From NCBI GenBank assembly GCA_017607445.1, contig JAEVHH010000003.1:1240001-1304000 (forward strand): DNA of 64,000 bases, in the 5' to 3' direction. The notes beneath the pieces were generated by a model. It was not told where the DNA came from. It worked only from the letters and a program-made list of their open reading frames with translations, and searched no databases. The DNA is from Histoplasma ohiense. Taxonomy: Eukaryota; Ascomycota; Eurotiomycetes; Onygenales; Ajellomycetaceae. The position numbers and the translations under genes were made by a program. Positions 1 to 12,824 of the stretch are shown one piece after another (the stretch's first letter is position 1; the number at the start of each line of letters is the position of its first letter).

Positions 1-3000
1 TGTAGGTGCGATGGATTGTCAAGATATTAATATAGATAAAAATAATTAATAATATAAAGGGTGCGATGTGAGCATTCTCGAAGGCGATTGTATGTCCGGT
101 ATAAGGCAAGATGCGGACTCCGACCCTTGGTCCTACTGGCAACGGCAACTTCTCTTTTTCTCCCCTCTCAGCGATGGAAAGAGTAAATGAGTGACTGCAA
201 AGTTTGGTGGGAGAACGAGCAGGAGAGGCAAAGTGATACCATGTTCTTCCAACCAGAACGCAAGGGTAGATAGAGGGTGGGATGGCTGCAGGTGGAGGTA
301 TGCAGTAGGATGGGGTAGATGGACAAAAGGAGGGAATCAAGAACGCCTAAGAAGATAAAGACGAGGAACAAGGACGAGGAGGGCGAACACACACAGGAGA
401 GAACGCACGAGGACAGAAAGGGGTGTATGAGGAGAGGGAAGAGGAGAGAGAGAAGTGTCGAGGTACGAAGTAGAGTAAGATGAAGTGAGATGGGATGGGG
501 CGAAATGAGGGCGGTGGGTGGTGGACGGGAAAGGGAGGGAGACGCTCTCACACTGACCAGACCAACGGGAGCGGATCCGCTGGATGGGGAGCCGCTAAAT
601 GAAAGGAGAGCTGGCTCCTCTAGTGGGTTTCCCTCAGAATCCTCTCTCTGGCTTCTCTGGCTTCTCTGGCTTTTCTCGTTGTGGGAAGGGAAGGGATCTA
701 TCTGGTCTTGCTGGTGGATTGCTCTGTGACAGCACCAGCCCCTGGAAACGTGACAGCTCCAACGAGGAAGGGCTTCGGTCCGGCGGTGGAGATCAACTAT
801 CGATGGCCTTGCTCTGTGCCCACTTGCCCGTCCCCAAGACTCCAAAGACTCAACGAGACTCCAACAAGTTACAAGGGCTCCACCTGGAGGGCTCTAGCAA
901 ACCAACCGCGTGTTGAGGCGCCACTAGCGTTTTTTTTCTTGAGTACCCTCCCTCCAGACTCGTCGAGAAGATAATTTGAACAAAAAGGGCTGTCGTGCAA
1001 AACGAGAGAGCTTCTCGTCGCAGGCCGGAGTTGTCATTGAGTACCATCCGCGTCTTAGGTGTTGCCCTCTCTGCCAGCTTGAAGAGCGATGAAGGTAGTC
1101 GATGCTTTGTTTCGCCCTCCCGCAGACAAAAGAGAGACTTGCCGTTGTGGACAATGCACACCAAATGGGGCTGGTCTGATCCTAGCCAGCGCTATGACAA
1201 CAGGGACTTGTGTACGGAGTACTGACTGGTATTACGCATTACCCTTGTACTGTGGGTGTTTTCTAATATTTACCTCTCTCGCGCGGCGGAGAGAAAGCAT
1301 ATCAGCAATCGCTTCTCCCTGTCCGCAACCTTGTTGATTTTCTGACAGGGCCAATTTCATTTCTGATGATTCACCAGGGCGAGGTGTCGCCCAAGCTGAA
1401 GGCCTGCCCGGGTTTTCTGAGAAAATATCCAGGAACCTGCCGATGGAGGGATGTCCCAGAAGTTGCGCGAGATCTCTCTGCTCTGCGACTTCTGTCGCAT
1501 CTCGTTTAACGAACCCCATGCATTTTCCGCTCCCTGATCCCAGCTCTCAACCACGAGGCAGGGAAAAAAACGTCCAAGGAGAATTAACGCAGTGCGCGCA
1601 CAGGTTTCAGATGTGCAACCCAGTGTTTTTTCATTGATTTGGATTTAGGTTTTTATTGTTTATTGTTTGACATTGAGTTTGGCTTCTTTGGATTTTGTAC
1701 CTGAAAGTTTACCTTTCAACCATCAACCATGGTATATCTGATCCCGCGCAACCAGCCGCCAACACAACTCGAACCATGCGGGCTGGTGCGTGAAGCCGAA
1801 AGTGAGCCTGAATCGAAGCTGGTGAACATTGCTCGCCAGGCACATCTGCATGAACTCACTTTTTTGTGGCTCCCTGATTCGCTCTCACTGAGTCACACGA
1901 ACGTTACTCTCCGCAACAGCAGCGTTTGGCACCAAAATGTCGTACTAGTACATGACGGGTACATGCCCGTATTAGCTAGGTATCGCGTATGTTAACTCTT
2001 GCTTCAGCTCCTGCTCCACGCATGTAAGGATTCGAGCTCATGGTACCGAACGGATTGCGGCAGTTTTTTTTCATTATCCGATTTTCTTGCCATTCTTCAA
2101 CGCAAGGCTTGAACGTAGCAATAAATCTGTTTGAGCCCAACGGCACCAAACTTGTTCCTCCACGCAGAATGCTGAAAAAGCACCGAGGAAGCACCAGCAA
2201 TGAAAAGAACGACATGATATCGAAACCTCACGCTCGATGTATTCTTAGCTCGAGTTTCATACGAGGCCTGTGTGTCCTCTGTGCTAATAGTACGGAGTAG
2301 AAGCTAGAACCTTGAAAATAACGGCTTTGATGGGTCTTGAAAGGCGGGCGGGCTTGGCCGTACCACCGCGATCATGAGAAGGAAACAGCCTTGTTGCCTG
2401 CGATTGAAATAATCGCGAGAATAATGAAATACCAGTCACAGTAGAATAATATAATCATAGTAATAAAACCAAGAGACGAAACTTCGTGTCGCATCATGAG
2501 ATCGTAAACAAGACTGGTTCAGTTTTTGTTATGATATTCCATACTTGACGTGTATTTTTTTTTACTGAGGAAATCAAACACAGCGGACGAATTGTCCGTC
2601 AAAATACGCCCACGATATGGAGCTTTCTTTTCTTTTCAAAGTTCTTTAAAAAAAAAAAAAAAATTCCCCAAGAGAGACAGAGGCGATTAAAATAAATATT
2701 GGGATTCAGAGCCAATGGGAGGATGAGTAGCGATGGTAAGAGAGTAGGAGAGTTGGCCAATGATACTTATTCATGACGTGCAATAAATCGTTATTTTTGC
2801 TTTGCTTCTTATTTTTTCCAGTTGTGCAGATGCTTGATTGGTTTCTTTCCATTTTCTTTCTTTTGCCTTTTGATGGCTTTTGACATGGAAATCTACCAAT
2901 AATACCTCAGGCTTGTTTTGTTTTTTTGTTTTTTTTTTTTTCTTTTTGCCAGAGGCCCTTTTGTCTTCGCGCAGAAAATAGCGTTTTTGTCAGCTTTGTG

Positions 3001-6000
3001 CAGCTTGGGGTCATGCTTGCTGCAATGCACGGTGATCATGATCATATTATGCTTTGTGAGATCAGAACGCTATCGCGACTTTGGCGGGGAAGTCACGCAT
3101 AATGGATTTTTTGGCATTTTCTCGCTGGCTTTTTCCTTTTTCTTTCTTTTCTTACTTATTTGGTGTTGTTGCTGTCGTCTTTTTGCGAGTAATATTTTTG
3201 CTTTGCGCGCCGCTCTGCAAATTGATAACGGAAGATAAAAAAAAGTCTGCGAATATTCTAGCGAGCCAGCGGAAAACCCGAAAAAAGAAAGGAACCAACC
3301 TTGGGAGCTCAGTGGGCCTTTGGCGCAAGAACTTGTGGGAGAAAACAGGGTCACCCCTCCTATGACACGCCACGAGGAAAAACTCTGATTGCGCTAGGCC
3401 ATCGGCTTGGGACCCCCGTCTCATTCCATTTTTTTGCCCTTTGGGTTTAGACTAACCCTTAGCCTGTACCTTTTCATTATTACGTGGTGGTAGCTGCTCA
3501 TCAGTGCTCACCCCTTTGCAAGTGTCTGGGGGGGTGACAGAGTGGAGAACTGCCAAACGGCAACATGGGTTCGAGACGCCTAGTCCCTTTTTATATATTT
3601 GAGCAATCAGACAGGCATGAGACAGTAGCAGAACGACGGATGGGTGAATGAATGGATGGATGAGAGATCGTTTCTCTGTCTCCGCGATCCCACTCCACTC
3701 GTAAATGTAAACAAACATTCAACGAATCCCACTCATCCAGTTACGCCTAGCAAACGCGTTTTATCGGTTGATCCCAGGATCTCTGAGTGGGCCATCCCAA
3801 ACTGGTTCCCTCGACCCATGCCGCGATCTCCCGGAAAGTATCGAGTTTGTTGCCGGAAAAGAAAAAAAAGCCAAACAGACGCGTGCCGAATGTTGTCGAA
3901 TAAAATTAAACTAATTTCTGGCTGTTGTGGCGGAGGAACGACATGCCTGTAAAACAGGCGGTTCCCCAAAACTTGGAAACTGACCCTAACCCTAATTTTC
4001 ACCATTAGCTCGGCCATTTTATCGATGAATGGATGATGGTGCATTGGGAGGGGCAAAGGCCCTCGGAGACGTAATAGCATATCAGGAAAGGGGGAAAAAA
4101 ATATGGGAAGCCACCTTAAGGGGATCAGAAAAAGCAAACAAAAACATCGAGCGTCTTGCCCTTTGTCCGACCCGACTGACTGGGACCAGCTTGGGAGGCA
4201 GCTTCCGAATCATCTGAGACCAGCTCTGGCGGCAACGGCGCGCATCAAGAGTCCCTCATGCAGTGCCCGATGCCCATTGACCTTTCTTTGACTCGATGTT
4301 CTGTACTGCTTTATGTCCGACTTTTCATGGTGCTTATTGATCATTGAGGAATCGCCTCAGGATCACTCATCCTCGTACTTCTCGCCCTTCCCATTCTTTA
4401 ATTCATTCGTCATTGTCATGAAATATATCCACAATACGTAATATCAGACCGGTCCTTCAAAGTCTCCTCGAATGAATTTAACCAGCCCTCAAAGTGTCTC
4501 TTCGGAAGCGAAGTTACGATTGCCTGGTTCCCGGGAACTAGCGCTTCCTACGTATGACGCCGTCATTTTTTTGTCTCATCCAGCAGTGCCACCACAGCAT
4601 CGGGGAAGCTGAAAAAAACAGGAAGAGAGGCGGGTTCATCAGTCCATCGGCAGCCACCCATTAGCTCATACCATGAAGGTTTTTGCCTCAAACCTTCTCT
4701 CCTCTGCTGGGAACTTCTCGGTGAACAAGAATCTTGGAAGTACAGACCAAATCTCGCGATGACCACCAACCCTTCGAAGCTCGTCACAACATGCAATGGT
4801 GGGTGGGTAGACTTTATTTTCTCTTATTTCGTCGCCAAACACAGATACAACGAACTTTTTCCCCTATTTCCTATGCCCTGGACTCCTGGTGAGATGGATA
4901 GATGATGCTCGCCGGATCAGGCCAAGCGCCCGCTGGCTAGGTTTCGCTCTTCCGCGCGGCAGAGCCGTCAACGGGCCGCTCCCGAACCCAAAAAAGGGAC
5001 CCATATCCAAAATCCCACTCCCGTGAATATACAATATCCTTTCTTTTTCGGGCAGCTTTCGGGATATCTACTCCTGGTTGAGGTGAATTGCCCTTTTCCC
5101 CCGACGGCTCTCACCTCATTTTCGAATGACAGTCCCGCTATCAACAGAAATTCGATAGCCCCCAGCCAGATAAAAGCCGCCCCCCAAAAATTCAGTGAGA
5201 TCACACTACTTTCAACACAAATAAAAAACCATAACGTTCCCCTCGCTGTACTGGTTTTCTTGTCAGACGGCAGACACATGGCTCTCATTATGAGCATTAC
5301 TATGTATGAAAAAAGAGGCGACGGAAAGTTGACTGGATCAAATGCATGAGTACAGAGTTGTCATCATTTGGCGTCCTCTACTGATGACGCTTCAGGCAAT
5401 TGAAACTATGAACCATGCAGAACTGATTGATATGTGAATTGAATTTCCACACATGATGATCAGAAGCTCTTTTGAGCTCTTGCTTTTACTTTTCTTGTTT
5501 TTAAACAAACATATGCCAGCAGAAAGACTTTCCCCTAAGTGGTGTCTTTTTCTTATACCGGGGGCGTTTTCATTGAAATCTGACCTATTCAGACGATACA
5601 AATGCTCACACCAAAGTGTTGGGGGCAGGAATTGGTTATAGAGAGCCTAGGATATCAAGTGATATGACTTCCACCTCGACAAAGATATTTCACCTTTTTT
5701 AAGATTGCCACACTTTATCAATATATGAACTGTTACGGTTCTATACAAAAGGCCATAGCATTGAAATCTATTGCAATTTCTAAACAGATTAAAAGCTAAC
5801 AGATTGATTGCGCTTCTGTTTTCCCATGGAGTTGGTTTCTCTTTTGTCCGCATGGCTCGGCTAGAACCTCTCGGCGAAAGGGTATAATACTTGAGACACT
5901 GAATGATGCCACAAAAGTGTTATATGTTTCTAGTTGGTAATGCGTCTCAAAGCAAAAAAGGAATGTTAAAGTGATCTTCCCTGACAGCCACATCTTGGGT

Positions 6001-7933
6001 TATACATATAGCCACCATCCTATTTCGCTGGGGAAATTGATCAACACTTCCTCCCGCCCTTCCTCTGCTCAAACCAGTTGTTGGATCCTGTGAACATGGA
6101 GCTTATTCTCCAGCGAATGGCCGTGGCGTCTGGAGTGACTTCAACAGAGGCAGGCCTGGAGGTTTTCACCTCGAGCAGCTCCTGGGTGGTTTTCGAGGAT
6201 TGGACTACATGATGTTATGCGGCCGTTTTATCCCCAGCTTTCTGGGTAATTATGAAGTCGAGTGAGAACTGCGCGCTTTGGAAACCGATCTACCTCGGGG
6301 TAGCCGCTGGCGCAAATGGTGATCGGATTGGCTACCCTACGACTGATGCCGAATGGACTTGATGGCGCTGGAACTTTTGATATTGCTTGTTATTCCTCAA
6401 GTCTAGGAAATTATCCCGAAGATGTGGGGAAGTCACAGTTGTATTTGAAATATTTGTCTAGGAAGGGTTCCTCTGATACAATCTTTACTGGTTACTTCAA
6501 GGCTGATTCCTTTACGAACTGGGCAGTTGTGCGATGAATGTATATTTTCGTGGGTCGACTTGGAATCTACATTTGTTTCTCCGTCCCTTATATATAAAGA
6601 CTAGGACGGAGTATATATGTAATTGTCTGGAAACGCGCTGAAAAGTTTCCCATGTCTATGTAGAATTTTCTCTTGGAGCTATTATTCCTGCAAGCATGCG
6701 CTTGACATATCTTTTGCTGCATGTCATATGGCGCCTTTGCCACCAAAATTGTTCCGAGACCCACAGCAATTTTGGTGAAACGAAATTTGTCAGCGTCTCA
6801 GTTCGACGATCGTGGAGCAATTCTGTCAGCTCCATATAACTATGTAGTTAGTACCTGAGCAATAATCTGTTATATACTCCATTCACAGCTGTTGTCTGCG
6901 TGTCCCTTCAGAACTCTACTATTCCGCCTTCTTTGTTGCGGTGTCTTGGAGCAGTGATGGCCAAGACAGACGCCAGCAAGTTTTCGACCATGACGATTTT
7001 ACGTCGTTCGACCTCTCAAAAACAAAGCCATATTAGGTTATTTACACACGGTGACGGTCCTGTTGCGAGCTGCCCCTGGATCCCCAACCCCGGTCATCAT
7101 ATAATTTGTTCTTTCTGGGGAAATAATGGTTAACCATCTCTTCATCCTGTTCAAGGGCGGGATGCTAGCGAACAACTCTTGAAGCTTATCCGTGTCCTGT
7201 GCCTGTTTATCGTGCAGGGTCCTTCACACCTCCATTCCTATATCTCCCTTTCAATCAAGCCGCTGCTATTGACTTGACAAGCTTTCAAACTTGTGGCTGT
7301 ACCAGTGGATGCTTGGGACAAGTAGACAGTGAATGTCCGAGGGGTGTTTTCTGCAACTTTTTTCCCTCCAAGAGGTATCGATAGATATCTCTCCCTGCTG
7401 GCTGCTATGGATTCAGGGTCTGTCCATTATCATCTGTCTTTCATGGGGCCTATCTGCACCAAAGGTAGAGAATAGTGATGATTCCTGCATCTCTTGCAGT
7501 GAACAAAAATGGATCTCACTTCTCTTCATTAAAGGAATATGTACTGCACATGTACATTGGCTCCCTGCATAAGACTGCCATCCGGGCAAAGCAACAATCT
7601 TTGAAGATTAGATCAGATGCTGTGAGAGTTGTTTGACTGTTGTCAACAGATAACAACATGTTTATATGAGGTAGATAGATCCCCTTGGAGGCCTACCGCA
7701 CGCTTCTCTTGTTTCCCTTTTTGGAGATGAGAAACTCAACTTCACCTATCCTGGACTCAAGAACAACAACAAGGACTCCATCCACATGAATATTCACTCA
7801 ATCCAAGTGAGATTCTGCAGGTCTATACGCGTTTGATCTCAAAATTTTCTGCTTTGCTTCCCTTTTTCTTTTCTATCCTGCTTTCCCACATCCATCGACG
7901 TCCATCAAACCATCACCCTGAAGCCCCAAAACC
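1..7933. other. Gene-poor region with no supported gene
   Basis: Nearly 8 kb without an open frame that I can tie to a protein family or to a convincing spliced model. Open frames here are short and conflict between strands. It contains A/T homopolymers (for example 2648-2663), a GGCTTCTCT tandem at 643-677 and scattered TACGGAGTA motifs at 1213 and 2291. A 73-codon frame at 6316-6537 and overlapping opposite-strand frames at about 4968-5349 look partly protein-like, but I recognise nothing in them. They could be decayed genes or unspliced exons. Confidence 0.6.
643..677. repeat. Tandem GGCTTCTCT repeat
   Basis: About three to four consecutive copies of a nine-base unit GGCTTCTCT, the last degenerate. 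It keeps overlapping frames open on both strands, which explains the low-complexity Ser/Leu-rich frames here. Confidence 0.8.
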
Positions 7934-9183
7934 ATGGCACCAAGAAAAGGGTTTGACTATGTTACCTACAACCAGCGGTAAGCTCCTGCCTCGCTTTTTA
8001 TATGATGGGGGAAATGATGCTAAAGAGGGCGATAGTCTCTCGTCCATCAAAATTCCTAATAAGTAAGTGGTAATCACTCCTGATTCTGTCAATATCATAT
8101 ACCAATACTTGTCTTATCTCACACACAATAGGATAAAGTGCAAAGTGTGTAAAAAGATACGGGAACAGTCTGCATTTTCGAAACGACAACTTGAGGAACT
8201 TTCCAAAGGGATGCTAAAAACGGGCTGTAACGGCATCAGTGGGCAAATTTACGCCGGCTGTATGAATTGCATATCTGGCCAGGTTGTCGAGCTTACCTGC
8301 TGTGTTTGTGACACGACCATGGCTTTGGAATTCTTTAGCAAAAACCAGCGTCATGATCCGGATAATGCAGTAAGCTGACTACTTCGGATTTCTTTCTCTC
8401 TTTTTGCCTTCTGAGTCCGTTTTAGGTGCATTTATTTGGCCAGCTCTGATCGTATGGCGTTTTAGAGGTGCAAAAATTGCGTCCAGGGCCATTTAGAAAG
8501 GGAACCCATCTCTGAGGACCTGACGGAAACGATGGAGGACGAAGCCAACCTCGCCGCGTCGACCACTTTCGGTCAGAGCCAACGAGGCGACTTCACCATC
8601 CCCTCTTTTCAAGGCCATTTTCTCGCTCACAACATGTACTGGCAGGAAGGCTCGGTTGCCGAAGCCTCCAACACCAACGACGTCGATAGTGACGAGGACA
8701 ACTTTTCTGTTCCTAGTGGAGGTGTCTGGCTGGAACAGCCGAGGAGACGCCTGCTTACCGAAACTTCTCATGAAGGAGAGGGCGCTAAGTTCACTGCTTT
8801 TGACCCTCAGGGCAATCCCCATATCCGTACTGCTGAGGCGCCATCCGTGGCTCCCACTATGCGTAGTGGATGGGAGGGTTGGGGTGTTACGGCGCAGAGC
8901 AGAGCGAGCAGCAATACAGGTCCAGCAAGAGGCAAAGGCAGCCGTGGTGGTTTTGCGAAAGCCCCCGTACGAAGAATTTATTATTTCCACCTCCCCGTCC
9001 TCTTACTCCCCGGTTGTTATACGCTTCGAATGAAGTTCTCTAATAATATCTAACAATGTATTTGTATAGGGGATGCGTTTTCCGAAAAGTGAGGCTCCAA
9101 CCATGCGTCGCCCTCAGCCGACCGCGGCTACGATAGAATCCGACGACGACGATGAGGACGATGACCCGCAAAATTACATTTAG
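7934..9183 (+). CDS. Stc1-domain zinc-binding protein (heterochromatin/RNAi adaptor family)
   Basis: Four exons: 7934-7977, 8132-8369, 8466-8966 and 9070-9183, giving 298 codons. All junctions are GT...AG and keep the frame. The first exon is short (MAPRKGF...). Exons 2 and 3 together encode a LIM-like zinc-finger domain at about residues 16-105, with cysteine pairs in KCKVC, a CMNC, a CCVC and a final RCKNCVQGH. This pattern is that of the fungal Stc1 domain. In fission yeast Stc1 bridges the Argonaute/RITS RNAi complex to the CLRC H3K9 methyltransferase. The rest is disordered and ends in an Asp/Glu run (DDDDEDDDP). The domain assignment is strong. Function in heterochromatin here is inferred from the family, and many filamentous-fungal Stc1-domain proteins are uncharacterised. 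Confidence 0.88.
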
Positions 9184-10734
9184 GGGAGAAAAAGAGGGGC
9201 CTACTTCACTAAGTGACACTAACCGCTTCGTGGTTGCTTGAACAAAAACTAATTACTTGCCTGACGGGAAATAAGGAGAGTAAAAAATGACAAAATAAAA
9301 AAAAAAAAAGAAAGAAAATAAGTAATCTCTCAAACATGGAAGTTGGCTTTTTTCTTGCTTGTATTGTATTTATTCCCAAGGAGAGCGAGGCAAGTAATTC
9401 CGGATGGTCAGCGATGACCTCATTTCCAAGTGTTCTATTTCCAATTACTTCCATCAGTTCTCCCTGTTTGCTTCCTCGGGCAGTTCATAAAATAAATGGT
9501 TCGTGGAATGCCATCATATCATACTAGTATTTTACAAGCAATCATGCATTCTACATTTCAACAATGAATTCCTGACACATTCCCAGGTGAAGGAAAGCAC
9601 TATATATTTCAACGAACTCAAGGTGACATATTCCCCGACATAAAGGGAAGATAAAGTATCTGACAGCTTTGGCCCCTCTTTACGCCGGGCAGCTTTCCCT
9701 TCGCATTCCCCTCCACCTCCAATCCGTCGAATCGTTCTCGTCTCTGTCTAAGGAGCTTCGAGATGATCTGTCCTGATAGATCCGAGGTGATGGTGTCTTT
9801 AGCATTGCGCTCTCGCATTGTCTGGCAACATCTGGATCTGCTAAGTTTTGTGCATTTCTTCACTTCTTCATTTCTTTAACTCCCCGAGAAGAAGAAAGCA
9901 TTTCTCTTAAAGTTAACCAAGAACCTACTATGTTCTTGAAATGTTTTCCGGAATACCTTAAAATAGCTACTCATGCCTTCTATTATACCATAGTAAGAAC
10001 GCATAGTATGGAGCATCCACTTATTGCCCAGTCACCCTATATCGATTGTACCAGGATGATCTTTTACGGTGATCGCCATCCACACGGCCCTAGCCAGCAG
10101 CAATGTCCGGGTCAGTCCGCCCCTGCTTCCGACTAACTGATGGAATACTTCCTTTCACCTTCTTGTCTCCAAGCCAAGCGTATCCTCTTCCTCTTGATGT
10201 TGATAGACTGATATAAGCTAGAATGTAGTCACGCCCCAGCATTCTCCAAGATCATCAACGTAGCACCAGGTCAACACCCACCAAATATCAACCCAGCACC
10301 CCAGGATCTAGGAAAATTCCATTAGAAAAACACTTCAGCAATAGCTTCAACGGGCAACCCGTGAAGATGATTATGATGACTACGGGAGTGCTGGTGGCTG
10401 CAAAAGTTGGTCAGGGTATTGACGAATAGACTAGCTGCAACTGGCACCATGTGGATGATTCTTCAGTTCTTGGGTTTCCTTCTGCCAGGTGTCTGTCTAT
10501 TCCTTTATTTCGATGAATATATTGCGGTAAGCACGTTGCTTGCTTTTCTCATATGTACAATTTTCGGCGAACTTTTCTTTTTCTTCCTTGTCGAGATATT
10601 TCAATTTCCCCCTTCTTCCACTTTGTAGCAATGAAATGTTAGCAATATGACGAAATATTCCTTGATTATTATTTGTGGATACTCTCACCATATATCTGCA
10701 CATTCAACCCGCATTCCCACTCATTCCCACTCAT
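9184..10734. other. Intergenic region between convergent genes; possible small spliced gene
   Basis: Lies between the 3' ends of the Stc1-like and Stn1-like genes. A minus-strand frame at 9618-9863 (81 codons, basic) is not recognised. Around 10103-10173 there is a textbook-looking intron signal: ATGTCCGG followed by GTCAGT, a CTAAC branch-like site and a pyrimidine-rich tract ending in AAG. Further on, a plus-strand frame is open from 10229 to 10429 and ends KVGQGIDE-stop. No model that joins these is convincing enough to list as a gene. Confidence 0.4.
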
Positions 10735-11741
10735 TCACACGTCAAGCCTCTTGAGCCACTTTCCTTTCTTCTGCTTCCTACCAACTAGTACGCTCTTCTC
10801 CCGACATCTTTTCGCCAATATCTCCCTTACGACCTCCTCCCTCTCATACCTCTTCTCAATCCTCAAACGATCCCTTTCCTCCCTTTCCACCCTCCTCCGC
10901 TCCCTATCCCTTTCCCTTTCCCTCTCCCTTTCCGCCTTCCTTCTTCTCGCGACAACATGCCCATCCGCATTTAAATCAACATCACAATCCCCAACCCCGC
11001 CTATCCTCGCTGCGGACGCAGCTGTAAGTCCCTCCGCTTCTCCCCTCAATTTTTCCACCTCTTCCTGAGTCACCACCCACGGCACACAGAGAACCTGCAA
11101 GCGAAACCTCGTCCTCTCATCCCAGAAGTGCACCTCTGCAGTCATATTGTGCAGCATTTCGTAGCGCTCGAGACAGAGCTGGAACATGCCGCGGAAGTAG
11201 GAGATGGTGCCTTTGAGCTTTGCACGGACGCCTGGGAGCAGCGGAGTGATGTTGAGCGGCTTTTTGGTGGCGGAAGTTAGGTGGGTGGGTTGGGATGGTG
11301 TGGTATTGTCCATGTTGTTGTTGTTGTTGGTGTTGGTGATGGTATTGGTATTGCTATGATCTTCCTGCGTATTCTTCGAACACACAACCTCAAGGCAAGC
11401 GCCGGAGCTATCGTCGAGAACGAGGATCGAGCGGCGTTCCTGCTCGTCTCGCGCGACGATGATGCCGGCTGCGCAGATGAATTGGATGGGGTGGTTGAGA
11501 TAGAAACAGATGTTCTGACCTGCGGGTTTATATTTTTTGTGGTGTATATGTAAATATATGTGCAGCTATGAACAGTGCAATTTTGGAAAATAGACATACA
11601 TTCGAATCCTGGCCGGAGGCTCAGGCGATGCACATCGACTGCAGCCATTTTCACCCAGGTGAAAAAGGTGGGTGAGATCTTGTGGCAGAAGGCGGGATAG
11701 AATGTGAGGGGGAGAGGGTCATGATGATTAGTATCTGCCAT
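10735..11741 (-). CDS. STN1: Stn1-like OB-fold telomere-capping protein (CST complex subunit)
   Basis: Two exons on the minus strand: 11741-11600 and 11519-10735, giving 308 codons. The 80-nt intron (GTATGT...CGCAG) interrupts a Cys codon, and the joined sequence reads PGFECQNICFYLNHP. The N-terminus (LTFYPAFCHKISPTFFTWVK...ADVHRL) followed by ICFYLNHPIQFICAAGIIV and ILVLDDSSGACLEVVC is the OB-fold signature of fungal Stn1, which caps telomeres with Ten1 and, where present, Ctc1. A short Asn/Thr-rich insertion (NTNTITNTNNNNN) follows. After the conserved MFQLCLERYEML...F segment, the C-terminus is an Arg/Glu-rich predicted helix (ERERERERDRERRR). The tandem winged-helix region seen in longer Stn1 proteins is not evident. 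The family call is from memory of Stn1 sequences and is fairly sure. Confidence 0.82.
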
Positions 11742-12824
11742 GAGTTCATGGTGCGGGTTTGATGAGGATGCGATGTTGGTTCCAAGGTTGGTAGGCGTCT
11801 GGATATTTGAAGGGTTCCTAGCTGCTTTTTTGCTTCATAGGATGTTTATCTATTTATGTTTATGTATAGCTCGCTTTTTACCACGTAGATCTTAATTCGA
11901 TCCGTTGAAGGATCATTTTGGGGATGAATATACAAAGTTTTCCGATGTTCTTGCACGTTGTTGCATTGTTGGATCTGCGTCTAAACGCGTGGTCAGGTGA
12001 CGACATTTGTGCCCAACCCTGGACATTCTTCGACGTCAGGAAACGTTTCCTGGAGCCATCGCCAACAATTGCTGCGTCATTCGCTGGATGAGAAGGGATT
12101 CCAACGGATTGCTGGAATCGCGGGGCTGCAGGAGCATAAACCCATGATAATGCGCTTATTAGTTTCCTCAGATTGGCACAGGATGCAGGCATGCGCGATT
12201 CATTCGCGGCATTTCCTTTTCTTTCATCGGGTCCACAGAAGCTCACTTCGATCTGGATTCCAATGGACACCGAATCCACCATGTCCATCACTTGCATGAT
12301 CCCATTAGGGATTTCCAGGGTGCAGGATGCAAGGTGCCGGATAACCGATGCTGATGACAAACAAAGAACCTGCTTCAGTCGAAGATCCATGGATGTTAGA
12401 CAATAACATACTATCAGTCTAGCGGGCATAGTTTGCTCCTATTTCTGCGATACCTTATGCCATATATTAAGATTTCTTCTGGGTTTGCTCTTCCTTTCTA
12501 TGCGTGCAGCGAGCCAGCTAAGCAGTGATACACATATCCCGATATTTGATTGTGAGATGGTTGATTCAATCCTGGCTCAACTGTACCACGTTTAATTTCC
12601 CCTGGTCGTTAACGGCTTCATATTCCAGACTGGTTTTCTCCTTTTTCCCTTCCAACCTTCACTTTTGTCCCAATTGCTTCTCTGATTAAAAAGGACGTCC
12701 AGACCATCTCCATCTCCCAGCCTCTCTCTTTCAAATACATTTGGCCGTGGCCCAGCCAATCAAACCAAGTCTCACAATCTCAATTACAAAATATACTTTG
12801 CTACACACTCTCTCTCCTCGCAAA
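11742..12824. promoter_or_regulatory. Divergent upstream region of STN1-like and secreted-protein genes
   Basis: Both flanking genes are transcribed away from this 1.1-kb stretch, so it should hold both promoters. A 183-codon minus-strand open frame at 11878-12429 lies in it but matches nothing I know. Its length is about what chance allows in a window this size, so I do not call it a gene. A CT-rich run directly precedes the ATG at 12825, as is common in fungal core promoters. Confidence 0.4.

Noticed and set aside
168..845. 225-codon minus-strand open frame
   Set aside because: It is Ser/Leu/Pro low-complexity sequence caused by CT-rich and repeat DNA, has no recognisable domain, and plus-strand frames over the same repeats are just as open.
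3505..3580. tRNA-like B box (GGGTTCGAGACGCC)
   Set aside because: No acceptor stem, anticodon arm or A box could be folded around it.
3984..3995. Two CCCTAA telomere-type units
   Set aside because: Only two copies, as chance allows, and no other sign of a chromosome end or internal telomeric array.
11878..12429. 183-codon minus-strand open frame
   Set aside because: About one frame of this length is expected by chance in 64 kb. No family resemblance, and it occupies the divergent promoter region.
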